Assembly (NCBI RefSeq): GCF_003668875.1
Contig: NZ_RAWM01000016.1
Location: 42,314-106,313 of the forward strand
Source: Corallococcus interemptor
GTDB lineage: Bacteria > Myxococcota > Myxococcia > Myxococcales > Myxococcaceae
Direction of reading: 5' to 3'
DNA length: 64,000 bases
Under the pieces are notes generated by a model. The model searched no databases, had not been told where the DNA came from, and saw nothing but the letters and a program-made list of their open reading frames with translations. Shown piece after piece: positions 8,780-17,482 of this stretch. Both the position numbers and the translations under genes were made by a program. Each line of letters begins with the position of its first letter. Positions within the stretch are counted from its first letter, which is position 1.

Positions 8780-9952
8780 CTAGCTCACCTCGAGCGCCAC
8801 CGCCTCCAGGTACTCGGCCCCCGGGGAGCCGACCGGCGCCGGGTGGTCCGGCGGCAATCCCATCCGTACCAGCCGGAATGCGATGCGCGCCTCCTGCTCG
8901 CAGGCCGTGGCCACGCACTCCGTGAACGAGCCCAGCGCCAGCGGTGGGTGATAACCGACCACGAGCAGCCGCCCTCCATGGCGGGTGCGCCGCAGGGCCA
9001 GCCGGACCTGTTCGATGAAGTCCTCCTCGGACGCCACGCTCAGCGTGTCGAGCAGCACCAGGTCGAAGGTCTCCTTGATCGCCCGGAGCACGGCCAGCGG
9101 CTCGCCCTGTTCCACCGTCACCCGGCCGAGCAGCCCGTTGGCCTCCGCGTTCTCCCGCGCCAGGTCCGCCGCGTCCGCGTTGCCGTCGAAGGCCAGAATC
9201 TGCTTCGCCCCGTGGCGCCCCGCGTGGACGAAGAGGCCGCCCACGTTGCAGGCGACGTCCAGCACCCGGTCCCCGTTGCCGGTGCGGCCCAGGAAGCGGC
9301 GCAGTTCGCGGTGATCATACGCGTAGCCCGTGCCCCGGCCGTAGGTGAGGTCCACGGTGAAGCGCGCGCCCATCTCCAGCAGGCGGCACCAGCGCGGCGG
9401 CGTGCCGTACATCACGTGCGGACGCTGCGCGGGCAGGCCCAATGCCTTGCGCCGGAGTGTGTCGTTGCGCAGCAGCACTGAGCCCGCCCCCGTCACCTCG
9501 ACCAGCGTGCGGGTGATCTCCTCCTGCCGCGCGTCCATGGAGCGGGTGAGCGTCTGGACGACGAAGTGTTGGTCATACCGGTCCACGATGAGACCCGGCA
9601 GCCCGTCCCCGTCGTCGTTGACGATGCGGCAGAAGCGCGGGTCGTCCACCAGCCGGCCGCGCCGCTCGAAGGCGTGGCGCACGTGGCGGGGGATGAGCCC
9701 CTCCACGGATTCGTCCGGCAGGCCCAGGCGGCGCACGGCGTAGGACGCCTCCAGGTCCACGTCTCCCAGCCCCAGGACGTGTCCGTCCTCGTCCTTGAGC
9801 TGCATGGGCGTGCCGGGCTGCGGCTCGCCCTCCATGGAGACGATGTCCTCGCGGCGCAGCCAGGGAGCGCCATGGCGAAGCTTGCGGGCGGCTTCTCGGG
9901 ACAGGTAGGTGCTGAGCAAGGTGCGGTCCTCCTCCAGCGCGATGGCAGGCAC
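8780..9952 (-). CDS. Class I SAM-dependent (rRNA large subunit) methyltransferase, RlmI/RlmK-like
   Basis: The 390-residue protein has an N-terminal PUA-like domain (residues 20-90, PWLRREDI, LGLGDVDL), a central linker with LPGLIVDRYDQHFVVQ typical of RlmI/YccW-type rRNA m5C methyltransferases, and a C-terminal Rossmann fold with SAM motif I VLDVACNVGGLFVHAGRHGA and acidic motif II FDGNADA. Motif IV, normally DPP, reads LLDTLSVAS here, so substrate or chemistry may differ from RlmI. The start is a GTG at 9952 with GGAGG about 12 bases upstream, so a downstream start cannot be excluded. Likely modifies 23S rRNA, by family. Confidence 0.85.
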   Translation of the reverse strand: MPAIALEEDRTLLSTYLSREAARKLRHGAPWLRREDIVSMEGEPQPGTPMQLKDEDGHVLGLGDVDLEASYAVRRLGLPDESVEGLIPRHVRHAFERRGRLVDDPRFCRIVNDDGDGLPGLIVDRYDQHFVVQTLTRSMDARQEEITRTLVEVTGAGSVLLRNDTLRRKALGLPAQRPHVMYGTPPRWCRLLEMGARFTVDLTYGRGTGYAYDHRELRRFLGRTGNGDRVLDVACNVGGLFVHAGRHGAKQILAFDGNADAADLARENAEANGLLGRVTVEQGEPLAVLRAIKETFDLVLLDTLSVASEEDFIEQVRLALRRTRHGGRLLVVGYHPPLALGSFTECVATACEQEARIAFRLVRMGLPPDHPAPVGSPGAEYLEAVALEVS

Positions 9953-10046
9953 CCCGCGGGGTGCCCTCCACCAAACATGGGCCTTGGGGGGCCTGCTGGC
10001 GGCGAGGGCCGTGCCGCTGCCCTGGAGGGCAGGGGAGGGAGCGGCG

Positions 10047-10421
10047 CTAGAAGACGGGAGGCGGCCGCTTGTAGGCCTTGAAGGTCACCCGGGTGAGCAA
10101 CCCGCTGACCACCAGGGCCAGCGCGATGCCCATCATCCGGACGTTCCAGTTCGTGCCGGTGAAGAGCAGCACGAGCGCGAGCACGCCCACCGCCACCGCG
10201 CCCACCACCGTGAGCGTCTGGGCGCGCTTGGACGTCTCCCCCGCCTGGGGCTTCCTCGCCCGGGCCAGGACGGGCAGCGAGGACGCCTTGCGCCACTTCT
10301 CCGCGCCGTCCTCGCGCACCTCGTCGTCCGGGTCCACCAGCCCCTGCATGTAGGCGCGCTCGATGTCGCCCAGCGAGGGGAACATCAGCTCACCATCCGG
10401 GGTGCGCACGCGGTACGCCAT
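10047..10421 (-). CDS. Small membrane protein with N-terminal GYF-2-like domain
   Basis: This 124-residue protein starts MAYRVRTPDGELMFPSLGDIERAY; the ATG at 10421 has AGGAG close upstream. Residues 1-50 resemble the small 'RTPDGE ... V.PDDEV... W' GYF_2/DUF4339-like fold seen at the N-terminus of many myxobacterial membrane proteins. Two hydrophobic segments follow (about 76-95, VGAVAVGVLALVLLF, and 100-118). No enzymatic motif is present. It lies in the minus-strand run between the FAD dehydrogenase and the methyltransferase, with gaps of about 50 and 95 bp. Function unknown. Confidence 0.8.
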   Translation of the reverse strand: MAYRVRTPDGELMFPSLGDIERAYMQGLVDPDDEVREDGAEKWRKASSLPVLARARKPQAGETSKRAQTLTVVGAVAVGVLALVLLFTGTNWNVRMMGIALALVVSGLLTRVTFKAYKRPPPVF

Positions 10422-10469
10422 GGCTCTCTCCTCCCTCCCGGCCAACCCTGCCCGGTGGGGGCGGGGACC

Positions 10470-12065
10470 TCAAGCCAGCTCGGTGGCAATCTGCTCAGCG
10501 GCGCGCAGTCCATCAATGGCGGAGGAGACAATCCCGCCCGCGTAGCCGCAGCCCTCGCCCACCGGGTACAGGCCGCGCATGGACACCGACTGCAGGTCGT
10601 CACCCCGGGTGATGCGCACCGGCGAGGACGTGCGGCTCTCGATGCCGATGAGCTTCCCCTCGTCGCTGATGAAGCCCTTCATCTTCCGGTCGAACGTGCG
10701 CAGCGCCGCCTTGAGGGACTGGGTCAGCCGCTCCGGGAAGAGCTGGTTCAGGTCCGTGTGCGCCAGGCCCGGGCGGTAGCTGGTGTCACCCGGATCCTTC
10801 TTCACGCGGCCGGCCAGGTAGTCCGGGATGGTCTGCGCGGGCGCGTAGAAGCGGCCTCCGCCCAGCTTGTAGGCCTCCGACTCCCAGTGCCGCTGGAACT
10901 CCAGGCCCGCCAGCGGCCCGTGGAAGCCCTCGCGCGCGAAGTCCGCGACGGACACCGACACGACGATGCCCGCGTTGGCGTACTTCGCGTTGCGGCGCGA
11001 GTTGCTCATGCCGTTGGTGCACTGCAGCCCCTCTTCCGTGGGCGTGGGCACCACGATGCCGCCGGGGCACATGCAGAACGAGTAGACGCCGCGCACCTCG
11101 CCGTCCACGTCCAGGTTCTCCGCCAGCTTGTAGTCCGCGGGCGGCAGCTTGGCGTGCTTCGCCGCGGAGCCGTACTGGATGCCGTTGATCAGCGCCTGCG
11201 GGTGCTCCGCGCGGAAGCCCAGCGCGAAGGGCTTGGCCTCCACGCTCACGCGGCCGTCGGCGGCGAAGCGCTCGTACAGCTCGCGCGCGGAGTTGCCCGG
11301 CGCCAGGATGACGCGGTCGCTCTCCAGCGTGCGCCCGTCCGCCATCTTCACGCCCGCGATGCGGCCGTCGCGGTAGAGCAGGTCGTCCACGCGCTGCTCG
11401 AAGTACACCTGGCAGCCGCCCGCGATGAGCTCCTCGCGCAGCTTCGCCACCGCGCCCGGCAGCAGGTCGGAGCCGATGTGCGGCTTGCCCTCGATGAGGA
11501 TGTGGTCCGGCGCGCCGTACTTCGCGAAGGCTTCAATCACCTTGCGCACCATGGGGTGGTTGATGCGCGTGGACAGCTTGCCGTCCGTGTACGCGCCCGC
11601 GCCGCCCTCGCCGAAGTTCATGTTGCTCTCGCGGTCGAGCGACCCGTCGCGCATGAGCTTCGCCACGTCCTTGCGGCGCGTGACGACCTCCTTGCCGCGC
11701 TCCAGCAGGATGCTGCGCACGCCGCGCTCCAGCAGGCCCAGCGCGCAGAACAACCCCGCGGGTCCGGTGCCGATGATGAGCGGCAGCTTCTCCGGCTCCT
11801 TCACGCGCGGCGGCAGATCCGGCGGGGGCGGGGCCTCGCTCACGTCCGGCGGCAGCCGCGGCGCCTTGCGGCCCGGGGCCAGCTCCACCTCCAGCGTGTA
11901 GATGTAGCGCGGGCTGCCCTTCTTGCGCGCATCCAGCACCGAGCGCACCACCCGCACGGAGGCGAGGTCGCTCCGGGTGACCCCCAGCTTCTCCGCCGCG
12001 CGCTGGCCGAGCAGCTCCTCCGGCTCGTCCAGCCACAGCCCGATGTTGTTCACCCGGTACGCCAT
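10470..12065 (-). CDS. FAD-dependent dehydrogenase (COG2509-like NAD(P)/FAD oxidoreductase)
   Basis: The 531-residue flavoprotein has an N-terminal ~90-residue domain preceding the dinucleotide-binding motif LIIGTGPAGLFCALGLLERG (about residue 105), then LLERGKEV, GEGGAGAYTDGKL, GKPHIGSDLL, an Rx3-type VILAPGNSARELYE segment, MCPGGIVVPTPTE and a C-terminal GEGCGYAGGIVSSAIDGLRAAE. This series is typical of the uncharacterised FAD-dependent dehydrogenases of COG2509. The ATG at 12065 (MAYRVNNIG) is preferred over long GC-rich upstream extensions without family features. Curiously, the next minus-strand gene also starts MAYRV. Redox substrate unknown. Confidence 0.92.
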   Translation of the reverse strand: MAYRVNNIGLWLDEPEELLGQRAAEKLGVTRSDLASVRVVRSVLDARKKGSPRYIYTLEVELAPGRKAPRLPPDVSEAPPPPDLPPRVKEPEKLPLIIGTGPAGLFCALGLLERGVRSILLERGKEVVTRRKDVAKLMRDGSLDRESNMNFGEGGAGAYTDGKLSTRINHPMVRKVIEAFAKYGAPDHILIEGKPHIGSDLLPGAVAKLREELIAGGCQVYFEQRVDDLLYRDGRIAGVKMADGRTLESDRVILAPGNSARELYERFAADGRVSVEAKPFALGFRAEHPQALINGIQYGSAAKHAKLPPADYKLAENLDVDGEVRGVYSFCMCPGGIVVPTPTEEGLQCTNGMSNSRRNAKYANAGIVVSVSVADFAREGFHGPLAGLEFQRHWESEAYKLGGGRFYAPAQTIPDYLAGRVKKDPGDTSYRPGLAHTDLNQLFPERLTQSLKAALRTFDRKMKGFISDEGKLIGIESRTSSPVRITRGDDLQSVSMRGLYPVGEGCGYAGGIVSSAIDGLRAAEQIATELA

Positions 12066-12385
12066 TGTGTTCTGACTCCTCGATGGGGGGGCGTATGTGC
12101 TCCACCCCCCGGAGGGAATGCAAGCACTTGAAAAGACAAGATGGCCTGGGGGGTGGGTGCGAACCCGGTGATGCACCCGCCACCGCGTTCCAGGCGGAGC
12201 GGACGGCCGGGTGCGTAACCCCCTTCGCACACTCCACGTTCCGTGCCGTCCGCTTCCGGGCCTCAACCCCTGAGGACTGCTGAAGAATCCGTTCGGAAGA
12301 GAACGGCTGGCACGGCAGTTGAAGACCGGACCCGCAAGTAGATGCGGCGCCCCGACACGGCGCGCCGATTCCGGAGGCAATTCCC
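12066..12385. other. Divergent intergenic region without a recognised gene (320 bp)
   Basis: The region separates the starts of the minus-strand FAD dehydrogenase and the plus-strand 70-aa gene, so it must hold two promoters. Its composition is less GC-extreme than flanking genes around 12240-12330. GGAGG before 12386 is the ribosome-binding site of the small gene. No RNA gene or clear operator was recognised. Confidence 0.6.
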
Positions 12386-12598
12386 GTGAGCACCGACCAA
12401 AAGGGCACCCGCATCCTCGCGCGCACGTTCTTCAACCAGCTGCGCGCAAGCGGTTACACGCCGCACCAGGTCATTGGCATCGCCACGGAGCTCCTGGAGC
12501 TGGTGACGACCGACCTGAGGGAAGGCGACAAGGCCGTCGCCGCCGCCCAGTCGACGCCGGCCCCGGACTCCGGGGCAGGCTTTCAGCAGCGGGCGTAG
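12386..12598 (+). CDS. Small hypothetical protein (70 aa)
   Basis: The GTG start at 12386 has a good GGAGG about nine bases upstream. The product begins MSTDQKGTRILARTFFNQL and reads as a compact helical protein (FFNQLRASGYTPHQVIGIATELLELVTTDL) with a short Ala/Pro-rich tail. Codon third positions are strongly GC, consistent with a real gene. No family was recognised. The pattern of two helices with a 'SGYTPHQVIGIATELL' turn could be a small regulatory or DNA-binding protein, but there is no firm evidence. It converges with the DgkA-like gene. Confidence 0.65.
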   Translation: MSTDQKGTRILARTFFNQLRASGYTPHQVIGIATELLELVTTDLREGDKAVAAAQSTPAPDSGAGFQQRA

Positions 12599-12626
12599 CG
12601 CCTTAGACTCCAGCGCATCAACCCTC

Positions 12627-12671
12627 CGCGGGTGAGCGGGCTCCGGACTGGTTCCGGGCGCCCCACCCGCG
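12627..12671. other. Nested inverted repeat between convergent genes
   Basis: Outer arms CGCGGGTG (12627-12634) and CACCCGCG (12664-12671) are perfectly complementary and enclose a smaller hairpin, CCGGA (12643-12647) / TCCGG (12653-12657). It lies between the stops of the 70-aa gene and the DgkA-like gene and may end or stabilise both transcripts. There is no T-run on either side. Confidence 0.4.
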
Positions 12672-12701
12672 AGGTGGCGGCAGCACCCCTCGGTTCGTCG
12701 T

Positions 12702-13346
12702 TCAGTCCCGCGGATGGCGCCTGCGCTCGCGGGCCGCCGCGGCGGCGATGACGAGCAGCGCGGCGGTGAGCGCGGTGAAGACGAGGCTCGCGGACGTGGG
12801 CGCCGTCAGCGCGAGCAGCCCCAGGGCCAGCAGGAACGCGAGCATGTCCACGGCCGCGGGCCGGGGCTGGGGCAGCACCAGCACCGTGGCGCACCCGGCC
12901 AGCGGCAGCCCCAGCGCGACCTGCCGGAAGATGGCGTCCGTGCTGGTGCGCACCGTCTCCCAGTAGTTGATCAGGATGGCGGCGAAGATGACGACCGTGC
13001 CGCCCGCGAGCACGAGCACGCCCGCGGCCGCCGCGTCCTTGGTGAGGCGGGCCTTCTCGTCGAACTGCTGCACGGCCAGATCCACCAGCTGCTCCAGCGC
13101 GCTGTTCAGAATCTCCGCGAAGAAGATGAGCAGCACGCAGAAGATGAGCGTCACCTTCTCCGCGAGCCCCAGCGGGATGCCGCTGCCCACCAGCCCCACC
13201 AGCACGCCGGAGATGAGGTGGATGCGCATGTTGCGCTGCCAGGCCACGGTGTGGATGAGCCCTGCCCACGCATGTCCGAACGAGGCGAACAGCCCGTTGC
13301 TGCGGCGGGAGGGAAACTGGGGACGGGAAGGTGCAGGAACGGTCAT
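12702..13346 (-). CDS. dgkA: Diacylglycerol kinase (DgkA-like, integral membrane)
   Basis: Residues 20-130 match the prokaryotic DgkA/UndK family: FGHAWAGLIHTVAWQRNMRIH, then transmembrane segments, then the signature AEILNSALEQLVDLAV carrying the catalytic Glu and Asn, then ARLTKDAAAAGVLV. Such kinases phosphorylate diacylglycerol or undecaprenol in the inner membrane. The protein (214 aa) is longer than the usual ~125, because an extra C-terminal part with two or three hydrophobic segments (about 140-205) follows. The ATG at 13346 has no strong Shine-Dalgarno, so the start is not certain. Divergent from the amidase gene. Confidence 0.87.
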   Translation of the reverse strand: MTVPAPSRPQFPSRRSNGLFASFGHAWAGLIHTVAWQRNMRIHLISGVLVGLVGSGIPLGLAEKVTLIFCVLLIFFAEILNSALEQLVDLAVQQFDEKARLTKDAAAAGVLVLAGGTVVIFAAILINYWETVRTSTDAIFRQVALGLPLAGCATVLVLPQPRPAAVDMLAFLLALGLLALTAPTSASLVFTALTAALLVIAAAAARERRRHPRD

Positions 13347-13423
13347 CGGAAGGTGAAGGGGTGGGCAGGCTAGCACCCACCGGTCCGATTGAAGCGGGGG
13401 AGTGAAGGGGTAAGGTCGGCCGC

Positions 13424-16315
13424 GTGATGCGAACGTTCCCCCCGTCCTGGTCGCGCACGCTGGCGCTGACCCTGCTGTGCACCTCCGTCCTCGCTCATGC
13501 GCAGGGCACCCCTGAAGCCTTCGAAGGCGACGGCCTGGGGCTGGAGCCACCGGGTGTTCAATACCTGCCAGCTCCGGCGCCCCGCGCCCATGAGCAGCGC
13601 CGCCTGTCGCCGGATGCGCCCGCCGTGGTGCGCCGCGAGGCGCGCCCCGTGAAGTCCAACGTGAAGACGGCGGGCGTGCCGCAGACGCGGCGGGGCGAGG
13701 GAGCGCTGTCCGGCAAGGTCATCTACCTGAGCCCGGGCCACGGCTTCTATCGCAGCGAGCCGTTGAAGCGCTGGGCGACGCAGCGGCCCAACACCTGGGG
13801 CGTGGTGGAGGACTTCATCTCCGCGGAGGTGGTATCGCAGGAGCTGCAGCCCCTGCTGATGGCCGCGGGCGCCACGGTGGTGACCGTGCGCGAGTCGGAC
13901 CTGAACCCGCTCATCGCCACGGTGGACAACGGCGGCACGGGCTACGCGGAAGCAGGGGACTCCAGCCGCTTCCACGCCTCCACGCAGAAGGGCTGGGCCC
14001 CGCCGCCCGTGCCCATGGCCAACAACGTGGAGCCCTTCACCCTGGGCACCACGCGCACGCTGGACACGGCGGCGTCCTCCAATGCTCGGGCGACGTGGAC
14101 GCCGGACGTGCCGGCGGACGCGGCCTACAACGTCTACGTCTCCTACGGCTCCGGCGCCACGCGCGCGACGGACGCGCACTACGTGGTGAAGCACGCGGGA
14201 GGCGAGAGCCACTTCCGGGTGAATCAGCAGCGCCACGGTGGGACGTGGGTGCTCCTGGGGCGCTTCTACTTCAAGGCCGGAGCGCACCCGGAGTCGGGCG
14301 CGGTGGTGCTGGAGAACGACTCGGCGCAGGGCGCGGGCGCGACGCTGTCCGTGGACGCGGTGCGGCTGGGCGGTGGCCGGGGCCTCATGGGCGACGCGGC
14401 GCAGGGGCCGCTGTTGCGTCCGCGCTTCGAGGAGAGCGGGCGCTACCACGTGCAGTACAGCGGCGCGCCGTTCAGCGTCTACGCGCCCACGGGAGCGAAT
14501 GCCCTTTCCAACGAGCGCAACGCGGACGTGAACTCCCGGCCGCGCTTCGCCGCGTGGCTGCACGAAGAGGGCGAGGACGCCGTCTACGTCGCGTGGCACA
14601 CCAACGCGGGCACGTCCGGCACCATCCGGGGGACAGAGGCCTACGTCTACGGACCGAACCCGGTGGACGGCACGCTCAACTTCACCGGCGTGAAGGACAG
14701 CGACGTGCTGGGGCGCGCGCTGTTGTCGCAGATTGACGTGGACCTCAAGCGCGAGGTGGATCCGAACTGGCGGGTGCGCAGCCTGCGCTCGGCGAACCTG
14801 GGCGAGGTGAGCCCCACGCACAACCCGGAGATGCCCAGCGTGCTCCTGGAGATGGCGTACCACGACAACACGACGGACGCGGGGGCCCTCAAGGAGGCCC
14901 GCTTCCGCCACGTGGCCGCGCGCGCCATCGTGCAGGGGTTGATCAAGTACTTCGCGACCCGTGACGGTCAGGCGGTGAACCTGCCGCCGGAGACGCCGGG
15001 TGCGGTGGTGGCGCGCAACGCGACGCCGGGCGCGGTGGAGGTGAAGTGGACGGCGCCGCCGCAGGTCGCGTCGGAGGAGGGCCGCGACGCGCCCACGGGC
15101 TACCGGCTCTACCAGAGCGCGGACGGCTTCGGCTGGGACGAGGGCTCGGACGTCCAGGGCACGACGGCCACCGTCACGCTGTCACCCGGCACGCTGCGCT
15201 ACTTCCGCGTGGCGGCGGTGAACGCGGGCGGCGAGTCCTTCCCGTCCGCCACGGTGGGCGTGCGGGTAGGGGACGCGGCGCCGGTGCTGCTGGTCAACGC
15301 GTACGAGCGGCTGGACGCCTCGGTCGCGTGCGGCGAGGAGTTGGAGACGCCATACGACCTGGAGGCCCCGCTGCGCGTCTACCTGGAGGCGACGAACGAC
15401 GGCAGCTACCTGCGCCAGCACGGCGCGGCATTCGCGCAGTCCGCGGTGGCGTTCGACAGCGCGACGGGCAACGCGGTGGCGGCCGGTCTGGTGTCGCCCA
15501 CGGGCTACCGGCTGGTGGACTGGTCCACCGGGCGCGGAGGCGTGAGGGGCGCGGGCCTGACGCGCACGGAGCAGGACGCCCTGCGCGCGTTCGTCACCGG
15601 GGGCGGGCACCTGATGCTGTCGGGTGGACGCACGGTGTCCACGCTCGCGGCAGGGACGGCGGACGACAAGCTGTTCCTCGCGGACATCCTCCGCGCGTCC
15701 ATCGCGGCGGGGGCGCCGGCGGCCAGGGTGGAGGGCTCGGCGGGTGGGCTCCTTTCGGACCTGCCGGCCACGGCGCTGGCGGATGGGACGACGCCCGGCG
15801 CCTACCCGGTGGGGGTGACGGACGTGCTGGCACCCACGGGCGGCGGCGCGGACGTGCTGCGCTACACCGGCACGTCGCTGGGCGCGGGCGTGCTCTCCTC
15901 GGGCACGGCGCCCGCAGGCCAGGTGCTGGTGCTGGGCTTCCCGTTCGAGGGCCTTGCGTCCAATCGTGAGCGTTCGCGGCTGGTGGGCGCGTTCCTGGTG
16001 CGCTCGGGAATTGTCGCCCAGGCGCCAGCGCTGCCCGCAGCGGACGTGACGCCCGCGGTCAGCCCCCGGCCGCTGTCGTCCTGCGTGGCGGTGCGCGAGG
16101 TGGATCCGCATCCGGCCCCGCCTCCGCCTCCGCCGCCTCCTCCGCCACCGGAACCGACGGTCGTCCCGGCGCTCCCGAATGACTATTCCCCCAAGGGGGA
16201 CAGCGGCTGCGGATGCGGGGCCGGCGCGGGAACGGCCTCCGGGCTCTGGCTGTTGGCCGGGGTGATTGTTCAGCTCCGACGTGCGCGCGCGAAAGCGGCC
16301 CACGCGAAGCGTTGA
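13424..16315 (+). CDS. Exported N-acetylmuramoyl-L-alanine amidase with golvesin-like domain and MYXO-CTERM-like tail
   Basis: The 963-residue protein has an N-terminal signal peptide (LALTLLCTSVLAHAQG). An amidase_3-type catalytic domain begins near residue 95 (GKVIYLSPGHGFY, with the first zinc His), continues at VAWHTNAGTSG (about 388) and ends at VLLEMAYHDN (catalytic Glu region, about 474). A golvesin C-terminal-like sheet domain (about 205-312, TWTPDVPADAAYNVYVSYG) is inserted in the amidase. An FnIII domain follows (about 520-615), then a region with ALRAFVTGGGHLMLSGG, a Pro-rich linker, and a tail with Cys-Gly-Cys-Gly, a hydrophobic helix and RRAR, matching the MYXO-CTERM sorting layout. 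It probably cleaves peptidoglycan at the cell surface. The GTG at 13424 is followed directly by ATG 13427; either may start. Confidence 0.85.
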   Translation: MMRTFPPSWSRTLALTLLCTSVLAHAQGTPEAFEGDGLGLEPPGVQYLPAPAPRAHEQRRLSPDAPAVVRREARPVKSNVKTAGVPQTRRGEGALSGKVIYLSPGHGFYRSEPLKRWATQRPNTWGVVEDFISAEVVSQELQPLLMAAGATVVTVRESDLNPLIATVDNGGTGYAEAGDSSRFHASTQKGWAPPPVPMANNVEPFTLGTTRTLDTAASSNARATWTPDVPADAAYNVYVSYGSGATRATDAHYVVKHAGGESHFRVNQQRHGGTWVLLGRFYFKAGAHPESGAVVLENDSAQGAGATLSVDAVRLGGGRGLMGDAAQGPLLRPRFEESGRYHVQYSGAPFSVYAPTGANALSNERNADVNSRPRFAAWLHEEGEDAVYVAWHTNAGTSGTIRGTEAYVYGPNPVDGTLNFTGVKDSDVLGRALLSQIDVDLKREVDPNWRVRSLRSANLGEVSPTHNPEMPSVLLEMAYHDNTTDAGALKEARFRHVAARAIVQGLIKYFATRDGQAVNLPPETPGAVVARNATPGAVEVKWTAPPQVASEEGRDAPTGYRLYQSADGFGWDEGSDVQGTTATVTLSPGTLRYFRVAAVNAGGESFPSATVGVRVGDAAPVLLVNAYERLDASVACGEELETPYDLEAPLRVYLEATNDGSYLRQHGAAFAQSAVAFDSATGNAVAAGLVSPTGYRLVDWSTGRGGVRGAGLTRTEQDALRAFVTGGGHLMLSGGRTVSTLAAGTADDKLFLADILRASIAAGAPAARVEGSAGGLLSDLPATALADGTTPGAYPVGVTDVLAPTGGGADVLRYTGTSLGAGVLSSGTAPAGQVLVLGFPFEGLASNRERSRLVGAFLVRSGIVAQAPALPAADVTPAVSPRPLSSCVAVREVDPHPAPPPPPPPPPPPEPTVVPALPNDYSPKGDSGCGCGAGAGTASGLWLLAGVIVQLRRARAKAAHAKR

Positions 16316-16369
16316 CTCGGCGGGGGCGCCTGCCTACGGTCGCCCGCCTTCTTTACGAGATTCATGACG

Positions 16370-16388
16370 GTGGGCCGCGAAGGCCCAC
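16370..16388 (+). promoter_or_regulatory. Hairpin in the gap 5' leader
   Basis: Arms GTGGGCC (16370-16376) and GGCCCAC (16382-16388) pair perfectly around a GCGAA loop. They lie about 7 bases upstream of the AAGGAG ribosome-binding site of gap. This could stabilise the leader or tune translation; no known regulatory RNA class was recognised. Confidence 0.35.
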
Positions 16389-16412
16389 TCCTTCAAGGAG
16401 ACGAGACACACC

Positions 16413-17426
16413 ATGGCCATCAAGCTCGCCATCAACGGCTTCGGTCGTATCGGTCGCTGCATCCTGCGCGCCGCGCTCAGCCGCAAGGAAGACCTCGAGA
16501 TCGTCGCCATCAACGACCTCGACAAGCCGGCGGCGCTGGCCCACCTGTTCAAGTACGACTCCGTTCACCGCACGTGGCCGGGCGAGGTGAGCCACACGGA
16601 CAAGGGCATCGTCGTCAACGGCAAGGAGATCGCCGTCACCGCGGAGAAGGACCCCTCCGCGCTGCCCTGGAAGAACATGAACGTGGACGTGGTGATGGAG
16701 TGCACCGGCCGCTTCACGGCCCGTGACGCCGCCGCCAAGCACCTGGCCGCCGGCGCCAAGAAGGTCATCATCTCCGCGCCGGCCAAGGGCCCGGACATGA
16801 CCATCGCGTACGGCATCAACCACCACGAGTACGACCCGGCCAAGCACCACATCGTGTCCAACGCCTCGTGCACCACCAACTGCCTGGCGCCCATCGCCAA
16901 GGTGCTGGTGGACAACTTCGGCATCGAGAAGGGCCTGATGACGACGGTGCACAGCTACACCAACGACCAGCGCATCCTGGACCTCACGCACGACGACATG
17001 CGCCGCGCCCGCGCCGCCGCGCTGTCCATGATCCCCACCAGCACCGGCGCCGCGAAGGCCATCGGTGAGGTGCTCCCGGCGCTCAAGGGCAAGATGCACG
17101 GCCTGTCCGTCCGCGTCCCCACCCCGAACGTGTCCCTGGTGGACCTGACGGTGAACACCTCCAAGAAGGTCACCGCCGAAGAGGTCATCGCCGCGATGAA
17201 GGCCGCCGCCAACGGCGCGCTCAAGGGCGTGCTCGAGTTCAGCGACGCGCAGACGGTGTCCGTGGACTACAACGGCAACCCGCACTCGGCCATCTTCGAC
17301 GCCACCAACTGCTACGTGATGGGCGACAACCTGCTCAAGGTCATGGCCTGGTACGACAACGAGTGGGGCTTCTCCAACCGCATGGTCGACACGGCGAAGT
17401 TCCTCGTGTCCAAGGGCGTGGCGTAA
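16413..17426 (+). CDS. gap: Glyceraldehyde-3-phosphate dehydrogenase, type I
   Basis: GAPDH oxidises and phosphorylates glyceraldehyde-3-phosphate in glycolysis. The 337-residue enzyme has the Rossmann start AINGFGRIGRC, the catalytic motif SNASCTTNCLAP with Cys153, the TVHSYTNDQ strand, and the C-terminal AWYDNEWGFSNRMVD. Length and motifs are standard. The ATG at 16413 follows AAGGAG. It is first in the gap-pgk-tpiA-secG series, with 56 bp to pgk. Confidence 0.98.
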   Translation: MAIKLAINGFGRIGRCILRAALSRKEDLEIVAINDLDKPAALAHLFKYDSVHRTWPGEVSHTDKGIVVNGKEIAVTAEKDPSALPWKNMNVDVVMECTGRFTARDAAAKHLAAGAKKVIISAPAKGPDMTIAYGINHHEYDPAKHHIVSNASCTTNCLAPIAKVLVDNFGIEKGLMTTVHSYTNDQRILDLTHDDMRRARAAALSMIPTSTGAAKAIGEVLPALKGKMHGLSVRVPTPNVSLVDLTVNTSKKVTAEEVIAAMKAAANGALKGVLEFSDAQTVSVDYNGNPHSAIFDATNCYVMGDNLLKVMAWYDNEWGFSNRMVDTAKFLVSKGVA

Positions 17427-17482
17427 AGCCGCGCTTCACTGGCACCCCAGGCTGACCGAGACAGGCACAAGGGACACCCAAG

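Noticed and set aside
12066..12385. Possible small gene or riboswitch in the divergent region
   Set aside because: Short frames have no ribosome-binding sites and no known RNA motif was recognised.
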